51,220 nt of DNA from Chlorobiota bacterium (GTDB taxonomy: Bacteria; Bacteroidota; Bacteroidia; Bacteroidales; F082), in contig JAUXDH010000003.1 of the NCBI GenBank assembly GCA_030618545.1, positions 1 to 51,220 of the forward strand, given 5' to 3'. Below the pieces are notes generated by a model that had not been told where the DNA came from, did no database searches, and saw only the letters and a program-made list of their open reading frames with translations. This document shows positions 35,336 through 43,076 of the stretch, one piece after another. Made by a program: the position numbers and the translations under genes. Each line of letters starts with the position of its first letter. Within the stretch, counting starts at the first letter, position 1.

Positions 35336-35749
35336 ATGAAAAATCAAATCACAAAAACCGGTCTTCTAACCGGAACACTTATCGCAGCTATCCTGCTGGC
35401 ATTTTCATTTAACACTCATGCAAACATCGTATCGAGTGACATCCAGGGCAACAACATAGAAATATTGGTTGCTCCCGATGGTGATAATATGTATGATTCA
35501 AAATGCAGCGGCGAAAGTACAGAGGTAAAGAAATCCGATAAGAAGTCAAAAACCGGAACCGTAAGTGGTGATAAGAAGACCACTGAAGAAGGTAAATGCG
35601 GCGAAGGCAAATGTGGTGAAGGTAAAACCACTGATGACAAGAAAGCCAGTACTTCAAAGGTGTCTTCCGACGAGAAAACCAAAACCACTGAAGGTAAATG
35701 TGGCGAAGGCAAATGCGGCGAAGGCAAATGTGGTGTATCAAAGCACTAA
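35336..35749 (+). CDS. HvfA/bufferin-like exported Cys-rich peptide with EGKCG motifs
   Basis: A 137-residue precursor: signal peptide about 1-29 (MKNQITKTGLLTGTLIAAIL then AFSFNTHA), a Lys/Ser/Thr-rich spacer, and two clusters of EGKCG. The Cys are 88, 93, 122, 127 and 132; a sixth repeat at 95-97 is degenerate (EGKTT), and Cys57 lies in KCSGE. This matches HvfA-type copper-binding RiPP precursors, in which EGKCG cysteines become oxazolone/thioamide ligands through an MNIO (DUF692) enzyme. No MNIO or DUF2063 gene lies nearby, so the peptide may be matured by enzymes encoded elsewhere or act unmodified as a periplasmic metal buffer. Sigma/anti-sigma genes precede it; a DoxX gene follows. Confidence 0.75.
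   Translation: MKNQITKTGLLTGTLIAAILLAFSFNTHANIVSSDIQGNNIEILVAPDGDNMYDSKCSGESTEVKKSDKKSKTGTVSGDKKTTEEGKCGEGKCGEGKTTDDKKASTSKVSSDEKTKTTEGKCGEGKCGEGKCGVSKH
35588..35734 (+). repeat. Two EGKCG-coding repeat clusters
   Basis: Fifteen-base units of the form GAAGGYAAATGYGGY repeat in two blocks, at 35588-35626 (two full units and one decayed) and 35690-35734 (three full units), separated by 63 bases. Synonymous changes differ between units, so selection appears to keep the peptide motif. Confidence 0.85.
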
Positions 35750-35756
35750 ACCATTC

Positions 35757-35796
35757 AATTCAGAAGCTGGTTCTGAGTTGAATCAGCTTCTGAATT
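35757..35796 (+). promoter_or_regulatory. Hairpin between the bufferin-like gene and doxX
   Basis: AATTCAGAAGCTG (35757-35769) and CAGCTTCTGAATT (35784-35796) are perfect 13-bp arms with a 14-base loop, eight bases after the stop. The downstream tract TATCTCC is poor in T, so it may be a weak terminator, an attenuator or an mRNA-stabilising 3' structure that favours the small peptide over doxX. Confidence 0.6.
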
Positions 35797-35943
35797 TATC
35801 TCCTTAACCAAAGCTCCGGTATCCGGATCCCGCCTGAAATTACCTTAGCCTCTCTAACAGGGAAAATTCAATATTAATTCATTAAAGTTTTTGAAAAGCT
35901 ATAGCTTTAATGGTATAACTATATCAACACAAAAAATAAAAAA

Positions 35944-36390
35944 ATGAAAACCCTCATAAAATATTACGAATCTGCGACCGAAAAGCTGGAAAAACTATCT
36001 GATCTGCCCCTGCTGTTTATGAGGCTGATCCTTGCATATGGATTTTGGGGTCCCGGCATGATGAAATGGGACAACATTGATAATGTGTCTCAGTGGTTTG
36101 GCAGTATGGGAATCCCATTCCCAACATTGAATGCCTATATGTCAGCTTCCACTGAAGTAGGTGGGGCTATTTTACTTTTGTTGGGCCTGGGGACTCGCTT
36201 GATCAGCATTCCATTAATAGTTGTAATGCTAGTTGCCATATTTACAGTACACTTAGGTAATGGTTTCGAAGCCAGTAACAACGGTTTTGAGATACCGCTC
36301 TACTACTTAATTATGTTGGTTACGTTGTTAGTTTATGGTGGTGGAAAAATTAGTGCGGATTTTTTCATAAAACGTGCAACCTTAGCATGA
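35944..36390 (+). CDS. DoxX-family membrane protein, HvfX type
   Basis: A 148-residue inner-membrane protein with about four helices. It has LPLLFMRLILAYGFWGPGMMKW, WFGSMGIPFPTLNAYMSASTEVGGAILLLLGLGTRLISIPL and VAIFTVHLGNGFEASNNGFEIPLYYL, a pattern I associate with the DoxX subgroup found in hvf/bufferin clusters. Its exact job there is unclear; it may aid maturation, export or electron transfer for the metal-binding peptide. It is the last gene of the locus, 194 bases after the peptide gene, and a strong terminator follows at 36451-36492. Confidence 0.85.
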   Translation: MKTLIKYYESATEKLEKLSDLPLLFMRLILAYGFWGPGMMKWDNIDNVSQWFGSMGIPFPTLNAYMSASTEVGGAILLLLGLGTRLISIPLIVVMLVAIFTVHLGNGFEASNNGFEIPLYYLIMLVTLLVYGGGKISADFFIKRATLA

Positions 36391-36450
36391 TTTTTGTGGT
36401 CTTTTAGATACTTCCCTATTTTTTCATTAGGCGATAGTTTTGGTTAATCT

Positions 36451-36492
36451 GGGAAATAAGGTGGGCCGCCCGGCCCACCTTTCCCATTTTTT
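36451..36492 (+). terminator. Rho-independent terminator of the bufferin-like locus
   Basis: AGGTGGGCC (36459-36467) and GGCCCACCT (36472-36480) pair perfectly around a 4-base loop, extended by outer GGGAA and TTCCC, and are followed by ATTTTTT. Confidence 0.85.
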
Positions 36493-36654
36493 GTAAGTTG
36501 GCAAAATCGCATCTGCACTTACCAAACAGGAAATTACCTTACAATCTTAAATACATCAAACTGCAATTGGTTTAGGTTTCCATGTCCTCAAAAGGCATGG
36601 AATTTAATTTGTTAAGCAAATGTTAAATATTTAGTGATTGATGACAATTGAAGT

Positions 36655-36662
36655 TATTTTTG
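36655..36662 (+). promoter_or_regulatory. Candidate -7 promoter box for the large T9SS protein gene
   Basis: TATTTTTG matches TAnnTTTG and lies about 72 bases upstream of the ATG at 36734. Confidence 0.35.
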
Positions 36663-36733
36663 AGAAAATTATGAGTACTCGTCAATAATATTTGCCCTTT
36701 TCTTACCCAAATACGGCACTTAAAACCTTTACC

Positions 36734-39700
36734 ATGATGAAAAAATTACCTTTGTTTATTGCCCTTGCCTTTATCCTTCTTTATGCGCCAATTCAATCGC
36801 AGGATTGGACTGAAAACCTACCTGGTGATAAGATTGATACTGGTGAGGAGTTTACCTTTCATGAAATCCAAAAAGCCTTTAATGATTACTGGGAACCCCT
36901 GAATGTCGAAAATGGCTATTACATTAAAGACGGTATCAAACGGAAAGCCTACGGATGGAAACAATTCAGGCGATGGGAATGGTTTTGGGGAAACAGGGTT
37001 GATCCAATAACCGGTGCATTTCCAAGAACTTCCGCGGCTGAGGTCAGGCAACAAATGCGGAAAACTTCCGGCATCAGGAATGCGGATGGCAAATGGATGA
37101 GTCTCGGGCCAACAACAACTTCCGGTGGCTATGCCGGGATAGGCAGGCTGAATTGTATAGCTTTTATTGATGGAGTGGCCGACACCTATTATGTAGGTTC
37201 ACCATCAGGCGGATTATGGAAAACAACAGATGATGGAGTCACCTGGACTGTTTTAACTGATGAGAATGATGCTTTGGGTGTAAGCGATATCCTTGTTTAT
37301 CCATCCATTGTACCAGGTTCTGAAACCATTTACATTGCTACCGGCGACCGTGATGGAGGAAGTCTGCACTCGCTGGGAGGTGATCAGTTTCATGATAACA
37401 ATACTATTGGCGTATTAAAGTCAACTGATGGTGGTTCAACATGGTCCACTACAGATCTGACCTGGATACCAAGTGACAAAAAAACAGTGAACCGTCTGTT
37501 AAAGCATCCCGGGGACAGCGATTCAATTTATGCTACCGGTACTGATGGTGTATTCCTGACTACTGACGGCGGAGCAAGCTGGCCCAAACTTGCGGGAACC
37601 TTTGAGTTTATCGACATGGAATTCAAGCCGATGGATCCAGGCATTCTTTACGGATCAACCAGGGCCGGTAAAGTATACAAATCCGGTGATAAAGGGGTAA
37701 GCTGGAGTTTAAAACTTGATGTCGCCGGTGCAAAAAGAGTGGAACTTGCCGTAAGTGAAGATGAGCCCGGTTGGGTTTATGCCGTAATAGTTAATTCTGT
37801 CAGTGGCCTGGAAAGCATTCACAAATCGGAGGATGATGGTGAGACATGGGTTAAAGTACATGACGGCACAATATCCGGACACAATTTTCTCGGTTCGAAA
37901 TGTGATGGAACTTCTACAGGCGGTCAGGGAACATACGACCTCTGTATCGCCGCTGACCCTTCAGATGCTGACATTGTTTACATTGGAGGTATTAACACAT
38001 GGAAATCCTCCGATGGAGGCAGTAGCTGGACGATTTCAAATATGTGGAAACCAGATCCATGTGGTGCTCCGGTAGTACATGCTGATAAACACAACCTCGT
38101 GTTTCAGCCCGGCACAGGTGATTTATTTGAATGCAATGACGGTGGGCTTTACAAAACTTCAAGCGGTTCTTCATGGACACACCTTGGCAGCGGCCTTGTG
38201 ATCAGTCAGTTGTATCGGTTAGGTGTATCACAATTAACTTCCAACAATGTAATTGCCGGACTACAGGACAATGGAACCAAATCGTTATTGTCGGGCACCT
38301 GGAAGGATGTGATCGGTGGAGACGGCATGGAATGTCTCATTGATTATACCGATGACGATATACAGTATGGTGAATATATTTATGGGATATTATATGGAAC
38401 AGATGATGGATGGAGTTCAAAAACCCTTATTAGCAGTGCATTAACCGGTTTTGGCGCCTGGGTTACCCCAATTTCTATTGACCCTGTAGCGCATGAAACA
38501 ATTTACCAGGCGCGCGATACGGTTTGGAAATCAACCGACAAGGGAACTACCTGGGCAAAGATCAGTGCTTTTGATGCCGGCGGCACCTTCAGGTCGTTTG
38601 CTGTAGCACCATCTGATCCTGACACCATGTATGTTGCCACAAAGACAAAATTATGGGCTACCTACGATGGAGGCACTTCCTGGAGCGAAAAAACAGGATC
38701 GCTACCTACAGGTTCATCCAACATCACTTATATTTCAGTGAACTCTGATTTTGCCGATACACTGTGGGTAGCTTTGGGTGAGTTCAATTCGCATGGTGTT
38801 TACCAGTCAACGGATGCCGGTGCAACCTGGACAAGTATTTCTTCCGGCCTGCCATCGATACCCGTGATGAGTGTCATTCAGAATCGTCAAAATACTTCAG
38901 AAATAGAATTATATGCTGCAACTGATGTGGGTGTTTATGTAAAAGTTGGCAGTGCCGACTGGGCACTATACAGCGAAGGGCTTCCCAGCGTAGTGGTTAC
39001 GGAAGTTGAAATCTATTATGATGATACAAGCCCGAACCGCAGCCGGATACGTGCTGCAACTTATGGAAGAGGGCTCTGGGAATCGGAATTATATTCCCCT
39101 GCTGGGGCTCCAATTGCTGATTTTGATGCTGATGAAACAACTCCGCTTGTAGATTCGGCAGTAGTTTTTACTGATATTTCGAATAACGATCCTACAAGTT
39201 GGGCATGGACCTTTACACCATCAACCGTTACATACTTAAACAGCACCTCGGCAACTTCCCAAAACCCTGAAGTTTCGTTTGATGCAGCCGGGGATTATGA
39301 TGTGGAACTGACAGCAACAAATGCCTTCGGTTCTGATACGGAAACAAAAGTTGATTACATAACCGTAGTTGCACCGCACAAATGGGTGGGGGCAACCTCC
39401 ACCGACTGGAGTACTACAACAAACTGGGATCTGGGTACCACACCCGATGAATCAATACATGTGATCATTGAATCGGGAGCAACATTTTATCCAGAATTGA
39501 CGAGCGGGCACGTACACATAGGAGGCAGTGCCGGTACGTACAACTGTAAAAGTTTGACAATTAAAAGTGGTGGATTGATGACAGTTGGCTCTGCCGGGGC
39601 AGCCAGCACAGACATGGTTGTTTATGGCAACCTGAAAGTAGAATCAGGTGGAACATTAAAGTTATCAGATGACATCAGCATAGAATCAGGGGGAAAGCTC

Positions 39701-41419
39701 TATGTAACAGGGGGAACTGTTGAAAACTATTTAAACTTTGGTGGTTGGGGAGATATTTTATTTAAATCCGGATCCGGAGGTTATATGAGCAGCGGTTCCA
39801 TTACAATCTATAGCGATGTAAAGCTTTGGGGAGGTGACTGGTATGCCAGCGGCGGCACTTTCCATTGTGGAGGTTCCGGTAGTGCTGTTGTAATTGAAGC
39901 AGATGATCCCAATATGACCTTTTTTGATTTTACCATCGATAAAGATGTTTTAGCATATGTTAGTACTTCGTCCTCATCACCCTTATCAATATCTGGTGAT
40001 TTCACGCAGGAAGTGGGATCCATGTTTAGCGTTTCAGGTGGGGAAACACTTTTGGTTTCCGGGGATGCTTTATTAAAAAGTGATGCGACCGGGGCAGCCT
40101 CACTGATCAATTTCGGTACACTTACCATTTCCGGAACCAGTACTGTAGAACGATACATAAGCGATGCCAAATGGCATTTACTGGCATCACCCGTAAGTGG
40201 AGAAACGGCAGCCTCCTTGTATTTTGGCGGAAGCCCGGAAGCCTGGTTAAAAAAATATTCAGAGCCAACCAATACATGGGAATTTATCACTTCTTTAAGT
40301 ACTCCCCTGACACCCGGCCGTGGATTTGCCTATTGGATTGAAGATGCAAAAGCACCAAGATCGGATAAGACAATTAGTTTTGACGGACCGTTATTAAGTA
40401 CTGACCTAACCCTTACAACATTTGATTACACACCTGATACCGATCATGGATACAACATAGTTGGAAACCCATTCCCTTCTGCTATTGATTGGGATGTGGG
40501 AAGTTGGGACACCACCGATATTAATGGCGCTATCTGGGTTTGGGAAGATGGAGGATCGGGAGATGGAACCGGAACTTACTTATTCCGAAACTCGTTTGGT
40601 GCGGGAAGTCTTACAGATGGTATCATCCCGATGGCACAGGGTTTCTTTATCCAGGTTAATGACCCATCACCGTCTTTAACCATCCCTGCCGATGCCAGGA
40701 TACATTCAACAACTCCATATTATAAAAATGCTGACAAAGAAAGTGAATTGGATTTTGCTTACGCTGTTTTTGAAGTAAGCATTGATGGAAAAAAAGATGA
40801 AGTCTGGGTAATATTTACTGAACAGGGAAGTGCCGGTTATGACAATGGTTGGGATGTTAACAAGTTATTCAGTTTTGAAGATTTTCCTCAGTTGTACCTC
40901 GAGGAGAACGGATATAAATTAAGTATTGATGCTTTACCAACATTAGGAGAAGAAACAAGGGTTGTCAACCTAAACTTCGAACCAAATGGTAGTGGTGAGC
41001 ATTCGCTGATGTTAAAAAATATCAACGATTTGGATAATGCAGAAATTATGCTGGAAGATCTGTTAACAGGAAACCTTCACGATCTGCTCAAAGAGAGCAT
41101 CTACACTTTCTATGCATACGATATCGACGATCCGAATCGGTTTGTTGTCCATTTTAATCCCCTCGCTACCGGAATAGAAGATCAGGCCAGCAATATATTT
41201 TCCATTTATTCATTGGAAAAGAATATCTACATAAAAAGCAATGATCACTCCGATAATGCTTCTGTGTTTATAACTGATATTATGGGAAGACAGATTGCCA
41301 ACGATTTGAGCCTGTCCTCCAACCTGACACGAATACCGGTTAATGTATCTAACAGCTACCTGGTTGTTCGAATAATTGATGGAGAACAAGTAATTACAAA
41401 AAAACTATTTGTCCGATAA
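36734..41419 (+). CDS. Secreted sortilin/BNR-type propeller protein with PKD and T9SS domains
   Basis: The ATG at 36734 starts a signal peptide (MMKKLPLFIALAFILLYAPI) and gives 1561 residues. Residues about 100-780 hold repeated SxDGGxxW units (KTTDDGVTWTVL, KSTDGGSTWS, KSSDGGSSWT, KSTDKGTTW), the Asp-box pattern of VPS10/sortilin or BNR propellers. A PKD domain follows at about 790-879 (FDAAGDYDVELTATNAFGS). Next is a Gly-rich beta-helix-like region (VESGGTLKL, IESGGKLYV) and a domain with HLLASPVSG and GYNIVGNPFPSAIDW. A type A T9SS sorting domain ends VITKKLFVR. It is exported across the outer membrane; its ligand is unknown. Confidence 0.9.
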   Translation: MMKKLPLFIALAFILLYAPIQSQDWTENLPGDKIDTGEEFTFHEIQKAFNDYWEPLNVENGYYIKDGIKRKAYGWKQFRRWEWFWGNRVDPITGAFPRTSAAEVRQQMRKTSGIRNADGKWMSLGPTTTSGGYAGIGRLNCIAFIDGVADTYYVGSPSGGLWKTTDDGVTWTVLTDENDALGVSDILVYPSIVPGSETIYIATGDRDGGSLHSLGGDQFHDNNTIGVLKSTDGGSTWSTTDLTWIPSDKKTVNRLLKHPGDSDSIYATGTDGVFLTTDGGASWPKLAGTFEFIDMEFKPMDPGILYGSTRAGKVYKSGDKGVSWSLKLDVAGAKRVELAVSEDEPGWVYAVIVNSVSGLESIHKSEDDGETWVKVHDGTISGHNFLGSKCDGTSTGGQGTYDLCIAADPSDADIVYIGGINTWKSSDGGSSWTISNMWKPDPCGAPVVHADKHNLVFQPGTGDLFECNDGGLYKTSSGSSWTHLGSGLVISQLYRLGVSQLTSNNVIAGLQDNGTKSLLSGTWKDVIGGDGMECLIDYTDDDIQYGEYIYGILYGTDDGWSSKTLISSALTGFGAWVTPISIDPVAHETIYQARDTVWKSTDKGTTWAKISAFDAGGTFRSFAVAPSDPDTMYVATKTKLWATYDGGTSWSEKTGSLPTGSSNITYISVNSDFADTLWVALGEFNSHGVYQSTDAGATWTSISSGLPSIPVMSVIQNRQNTSEIELYAATDVGVYVKVGSADWALYSEGLPSVVVTEVEIYYDDTSPNRSRIRAATYGRGLWESELYSPAGAPIADFDADETTPLVDSAVVFTDISNNDPTSWAWTFTPSTVTYLNSTSATSQNPEVSFDAAGDYDVELTATNAFGSDTETKVDYITVVAPHKWVGATSTDWSTTTNWDLGTTPDESIHVIIESGATFYPELTSGHVHIGGSAGTYNCKSLTIKSGGLMTVGSAGAASTDMVVYGNLKVESGGTLKLSDDISIESGGKLYVTGGTVENYLNFGGWGDILFKSGSGGYMSSGSITIYSDVKLWGGDWYASGGTFHCGGSGSAVVIEADDPNMTFFDFTIDKDVLAYVSTSSSSPLSISGDFTQEVGSMFSVSGGETLLVSGDALLKSDATGAASLINFGTLTISGTSTVERYISDAKWHLLASPVSGETAASLYFGGSPEAWLKKYSEPTNTWEFITSLSTPLTPGRGFAYWIEDAKAPRSDKTISFDGPLLSTDLTLTTFDYTPDTDHGYNIVGNPFPSAIDWDVGSWDTTDINGAIWVWEDGGSGDGTGTYLFRNSFGAGSLTDGIIPMAQGFFIQVNDPSPSLTIPADARIHSTTPYYKNADKESELDFAYAVFEVSIDGKKDEVWVIFTEQGSAGYDNGWDVNKLFSFEDFPQLYLEENGYKLSIDALPTLGEETRVVNLNFEPNGSGEHSLMLKNINDLDNAEIMLEDLLTGNLHDLLKESIYTFYAYDIDDPNRFVVHFNPLATGIEDQASNIFSIYSLEKNIYIKSNDHSDNASVFITDIMGRQIANDLSLSSNLTRIPVNVSNSYLVVRIIDGEQVITKKLFVR

Positions 41420-41435
41420 CAAATTACCAAAACGC

Positions 41436-41684
41436 ATGAAAAAATCATTTCTCAAACTAACAGCAATAGTCTTTTTTCAATTTGCAGTGATTATGGCTTT
41501 CGGGCAAATGACCGGTCCCGAGGATCCCGGTGGTGAACCAGTCGGAGACCCCCCGCTTGGAGGCGGGGCGCCCTTGTCTGGTGGAACAGTAATATTGATC
41601 ATCTTAGGAGCTGCATATGGAGGTAAAAAAGTGTACGATTTAAGCAAGGAGAAAACAGAAAACCAGCTTAAAAAGGCGGATTGA
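41436..41684 (+). CDS. Small exported protein with Gly/Pro-rich tail (PID-CTERM-like)
   Basis: The ATG at 41436 gives 82 residues: a signal peptide (MKKSFLKLTAIVFFQFAVIM, then AFGQ), an acidic Gly/Pro stretch (GPEDPGGEPVGDPPLGGGAPL), one hydrophobic segment (VILIILGAAYGGKK) and a basic tail. I recognise this pattern, PxxPLGGG followed by GAAYGGKK, from many small Bacteroidota proteins that I believe are annotated as PID-CTERM. The function of these tails is not known; a sorting or membrane-anchoring signal is inferred from the layout. It starts 17 bases after a T9SS cargo gene and may be co-expressed with it. Confidence 0.65.
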   Translation: MKKSFLKLTAIVFFQFAVIMAFGQMTGPEDPGGEPVGDPPLGGGAPLSGGTVILIILGAAYGGKKVYDLSKEKTENQLKKAD

Positions 41685-42095
41685 TTTCTGCATCATCTGC
41701 TAAAAATATTGGTTTTCAAATGTATCAACAGCGGACCATTAATTTCCGGAGGTCTGTAAATAATACCATTTTTATTTCATAATGCACTAAAATACAAGGT
41801 TGGTGTAACTTAAACGTAAATTCAGATATCGTACCTACGGCACTTTTTTGAAAATTGTATTCACTTGTTCTATAAATATTTCGCACCTCTGGTGCTGGAG
41901 AAACTAGCCTCGTAGAGACGATATATTTATAGAAATTAGAAACATCCAAAAAGAAGCCCTGTCTTGTGTCTAGAGTCTTGGCTCATTTTATATTTACCTG
42001 GCATCATAGTTTCAAAATAACTATTTTTACCGGGACTACTTTATGCTGACCAAAAGGCTCATTAAACTATTTAAATAGAACGAAGCTTTCTCGAA
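41685..42095. other. Intergenic region with palindromic repeat remnants
   Basis: About 410 bases without a supported gene. It contains ATTTTTATTTCATAATGC (41768-41785), also present at 25164-25181, the small hairpin GCACC-TCT-GGTGC (41883-41895), and CTCGTAGAGACG next to GATATATTTATAG. These look like pieces of a dispersed Bacteroidota intergenic repeat. TATTTTTA near 42020 is a possible promoter box for the peptidase gene. Confidence 0.5.
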
Positions 42096-43076
42096 ATGAA
42101 AAAGTTGTCTCTTATTTTTACCTTATTAACTGCACTTTTTTTACAACAAGTCTGGAGTCAGACCCTTACGAATGCGATTGTTTTAAGAGCAATTGAAGCA
42201 GATCAGGAAAGGCAATTGAAAGAGAAGAAGGAACAAGCCATTGAGTTTGCCAGGAATAACAACTTACCCATCAGAACAGAAACAGATAGTTTGGTAATTG
42301 AGATTCAATACATTGATGCACTTGGCAATCCGCAATACTTTATAACAACCAATGCTGTTTCTGCGGAAAGCATATCTACTGATGAGGTTTACACTGGCGG
42401 CTCAGCAGGTCTTGATCTGGATGGCAACGGCATTGAGGTTCATCAGTGGGATGCCGGATCGGTGAGGTCAACACACCAGGAATTCGATGGCCGGGTTACC
42501 AATGGAGATGCAGTGGGGACTTCATGGCACTCAACCCATGTGGGCGGAACTATCATCGCGTCGGGAGTGCAAACCAATGCGAAAGGAATGGCCTGGGCTG
42601 CAAGTCTCAAAGCCTTTGACTGGAATGATTTTCAGGCCGAAATCGCAGCCGAGGCAGCAGACGGCGCCCTGATAAGCAATCACTCTTACGGTTGGTTAAG
42701 AGGATGGGAAGGCGGCAACACATGGTGGGGAGATCCGGAAATCAGTGATCAGGAAGATTACCTGTTTGGCTTTTATGATGAAAGCGCCGCAACCTGGGAT
42801 TCCATCGTTTATGCCGCGCCATACTTTCTTATTGTGAAATCGGCAGGCAATGACCGTGATGATAAAGGCGACGGCACCTATCCCGACGACGGGCCGTACG
42901 ACTGCATCGACCAGCTCGGCATTGCAAAAAACAACCTGGTTGTTGCCGCGGTTTATGATGTGCCCGGCGGATATAGCCAACCCTCCGATGTAAGCATGAC
43001 GGGATTCAGCAGTTGGGGGCCGGCAGATGATGGGCGTATCAAACCCGATATTTCAGGCAAGGGAGGTGATGATTGA
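42096..43076 (+). CDS. S8 (subtilisin-like) peptidase, N-terminal fragment
   Basis: A 326-residue frame with signal peptide (MKKLSLIFTLLTALFLQQVW), a short prodomain and the first part of a subtilase domain. The catalytic Asp119 is in IEVHQWDAG and His148 in HSTHVGGTIIASG; an oxyanion-region Asn is in SAGNDRDD. It ends GFSSWGPADDGRIKPDISGKG and then runs into a stop. In relatives about 100 residues should follow, including the GTSMA serine; these are absent here. The C-terminal domains continue in another frame from about 43062. As it stands, the product cannot be an active serine peptidase. Confidence 0.85.
   Translation: MKKLSLIFTLLTALFLQQVWSQTLTNAIVLRAIEADQERQLKEKKEQAIEFARNNNLPIRTETDSLVIEIQYIDALGNPQYFITTNAVSAESISTDEVYTGGSAGLDLDGNGIEVHQWDAGSVRSTHQEFDGRVTNGDAVGTSWHSTHVGGTIIASGVQTNAKGMAWAASLKAFDWNDFQAEIAAEAADGALISNHSYGWLRGWEGGNTWWGDPEISDQEDYLFGFYDESAATWDSIVYAAPYFLIVKSAGNDRDDKGDGTYPDDGPYDCIDQLGIAKNNLVVAAVYDVPGGYSQPSDVSMTGFSSWGPADDGRIKPDISGKGGDD

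Larger units (their letters stand above)
36391..36691. other. Intergenic region between doxX and the T9SS protein gene
   Basis: About 300 bases. It contains the doxX terminator (36451-36492) and a TATTTTTG element at 36655-36662, a candidate promoter for the following large gene. No further gene or RNA was recognised. Confidence 0.6.

Noticed and set aside
35588-35734. Short regular repeats that might be a CRISPR-like array.
   Set aside because: The repeats are in frame within a coding region, have no spacers of constant length and encode a conserved motif.
35409-35741. Two long minus-strand open frames opposite the EGKCG gene.
   Set aside because: They are by-products of the 15-base repeat on the plus strand, with low-complexity His/Pro/Leu-rich or Cys-rich products and no start region.
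41725-41949. A 74-codon minus-strand frame in the gap before the peptidase gene.
   Set aside because: It lies over palindromic repeat remnants, and the product has no signal, domain or conserved-looking motif.
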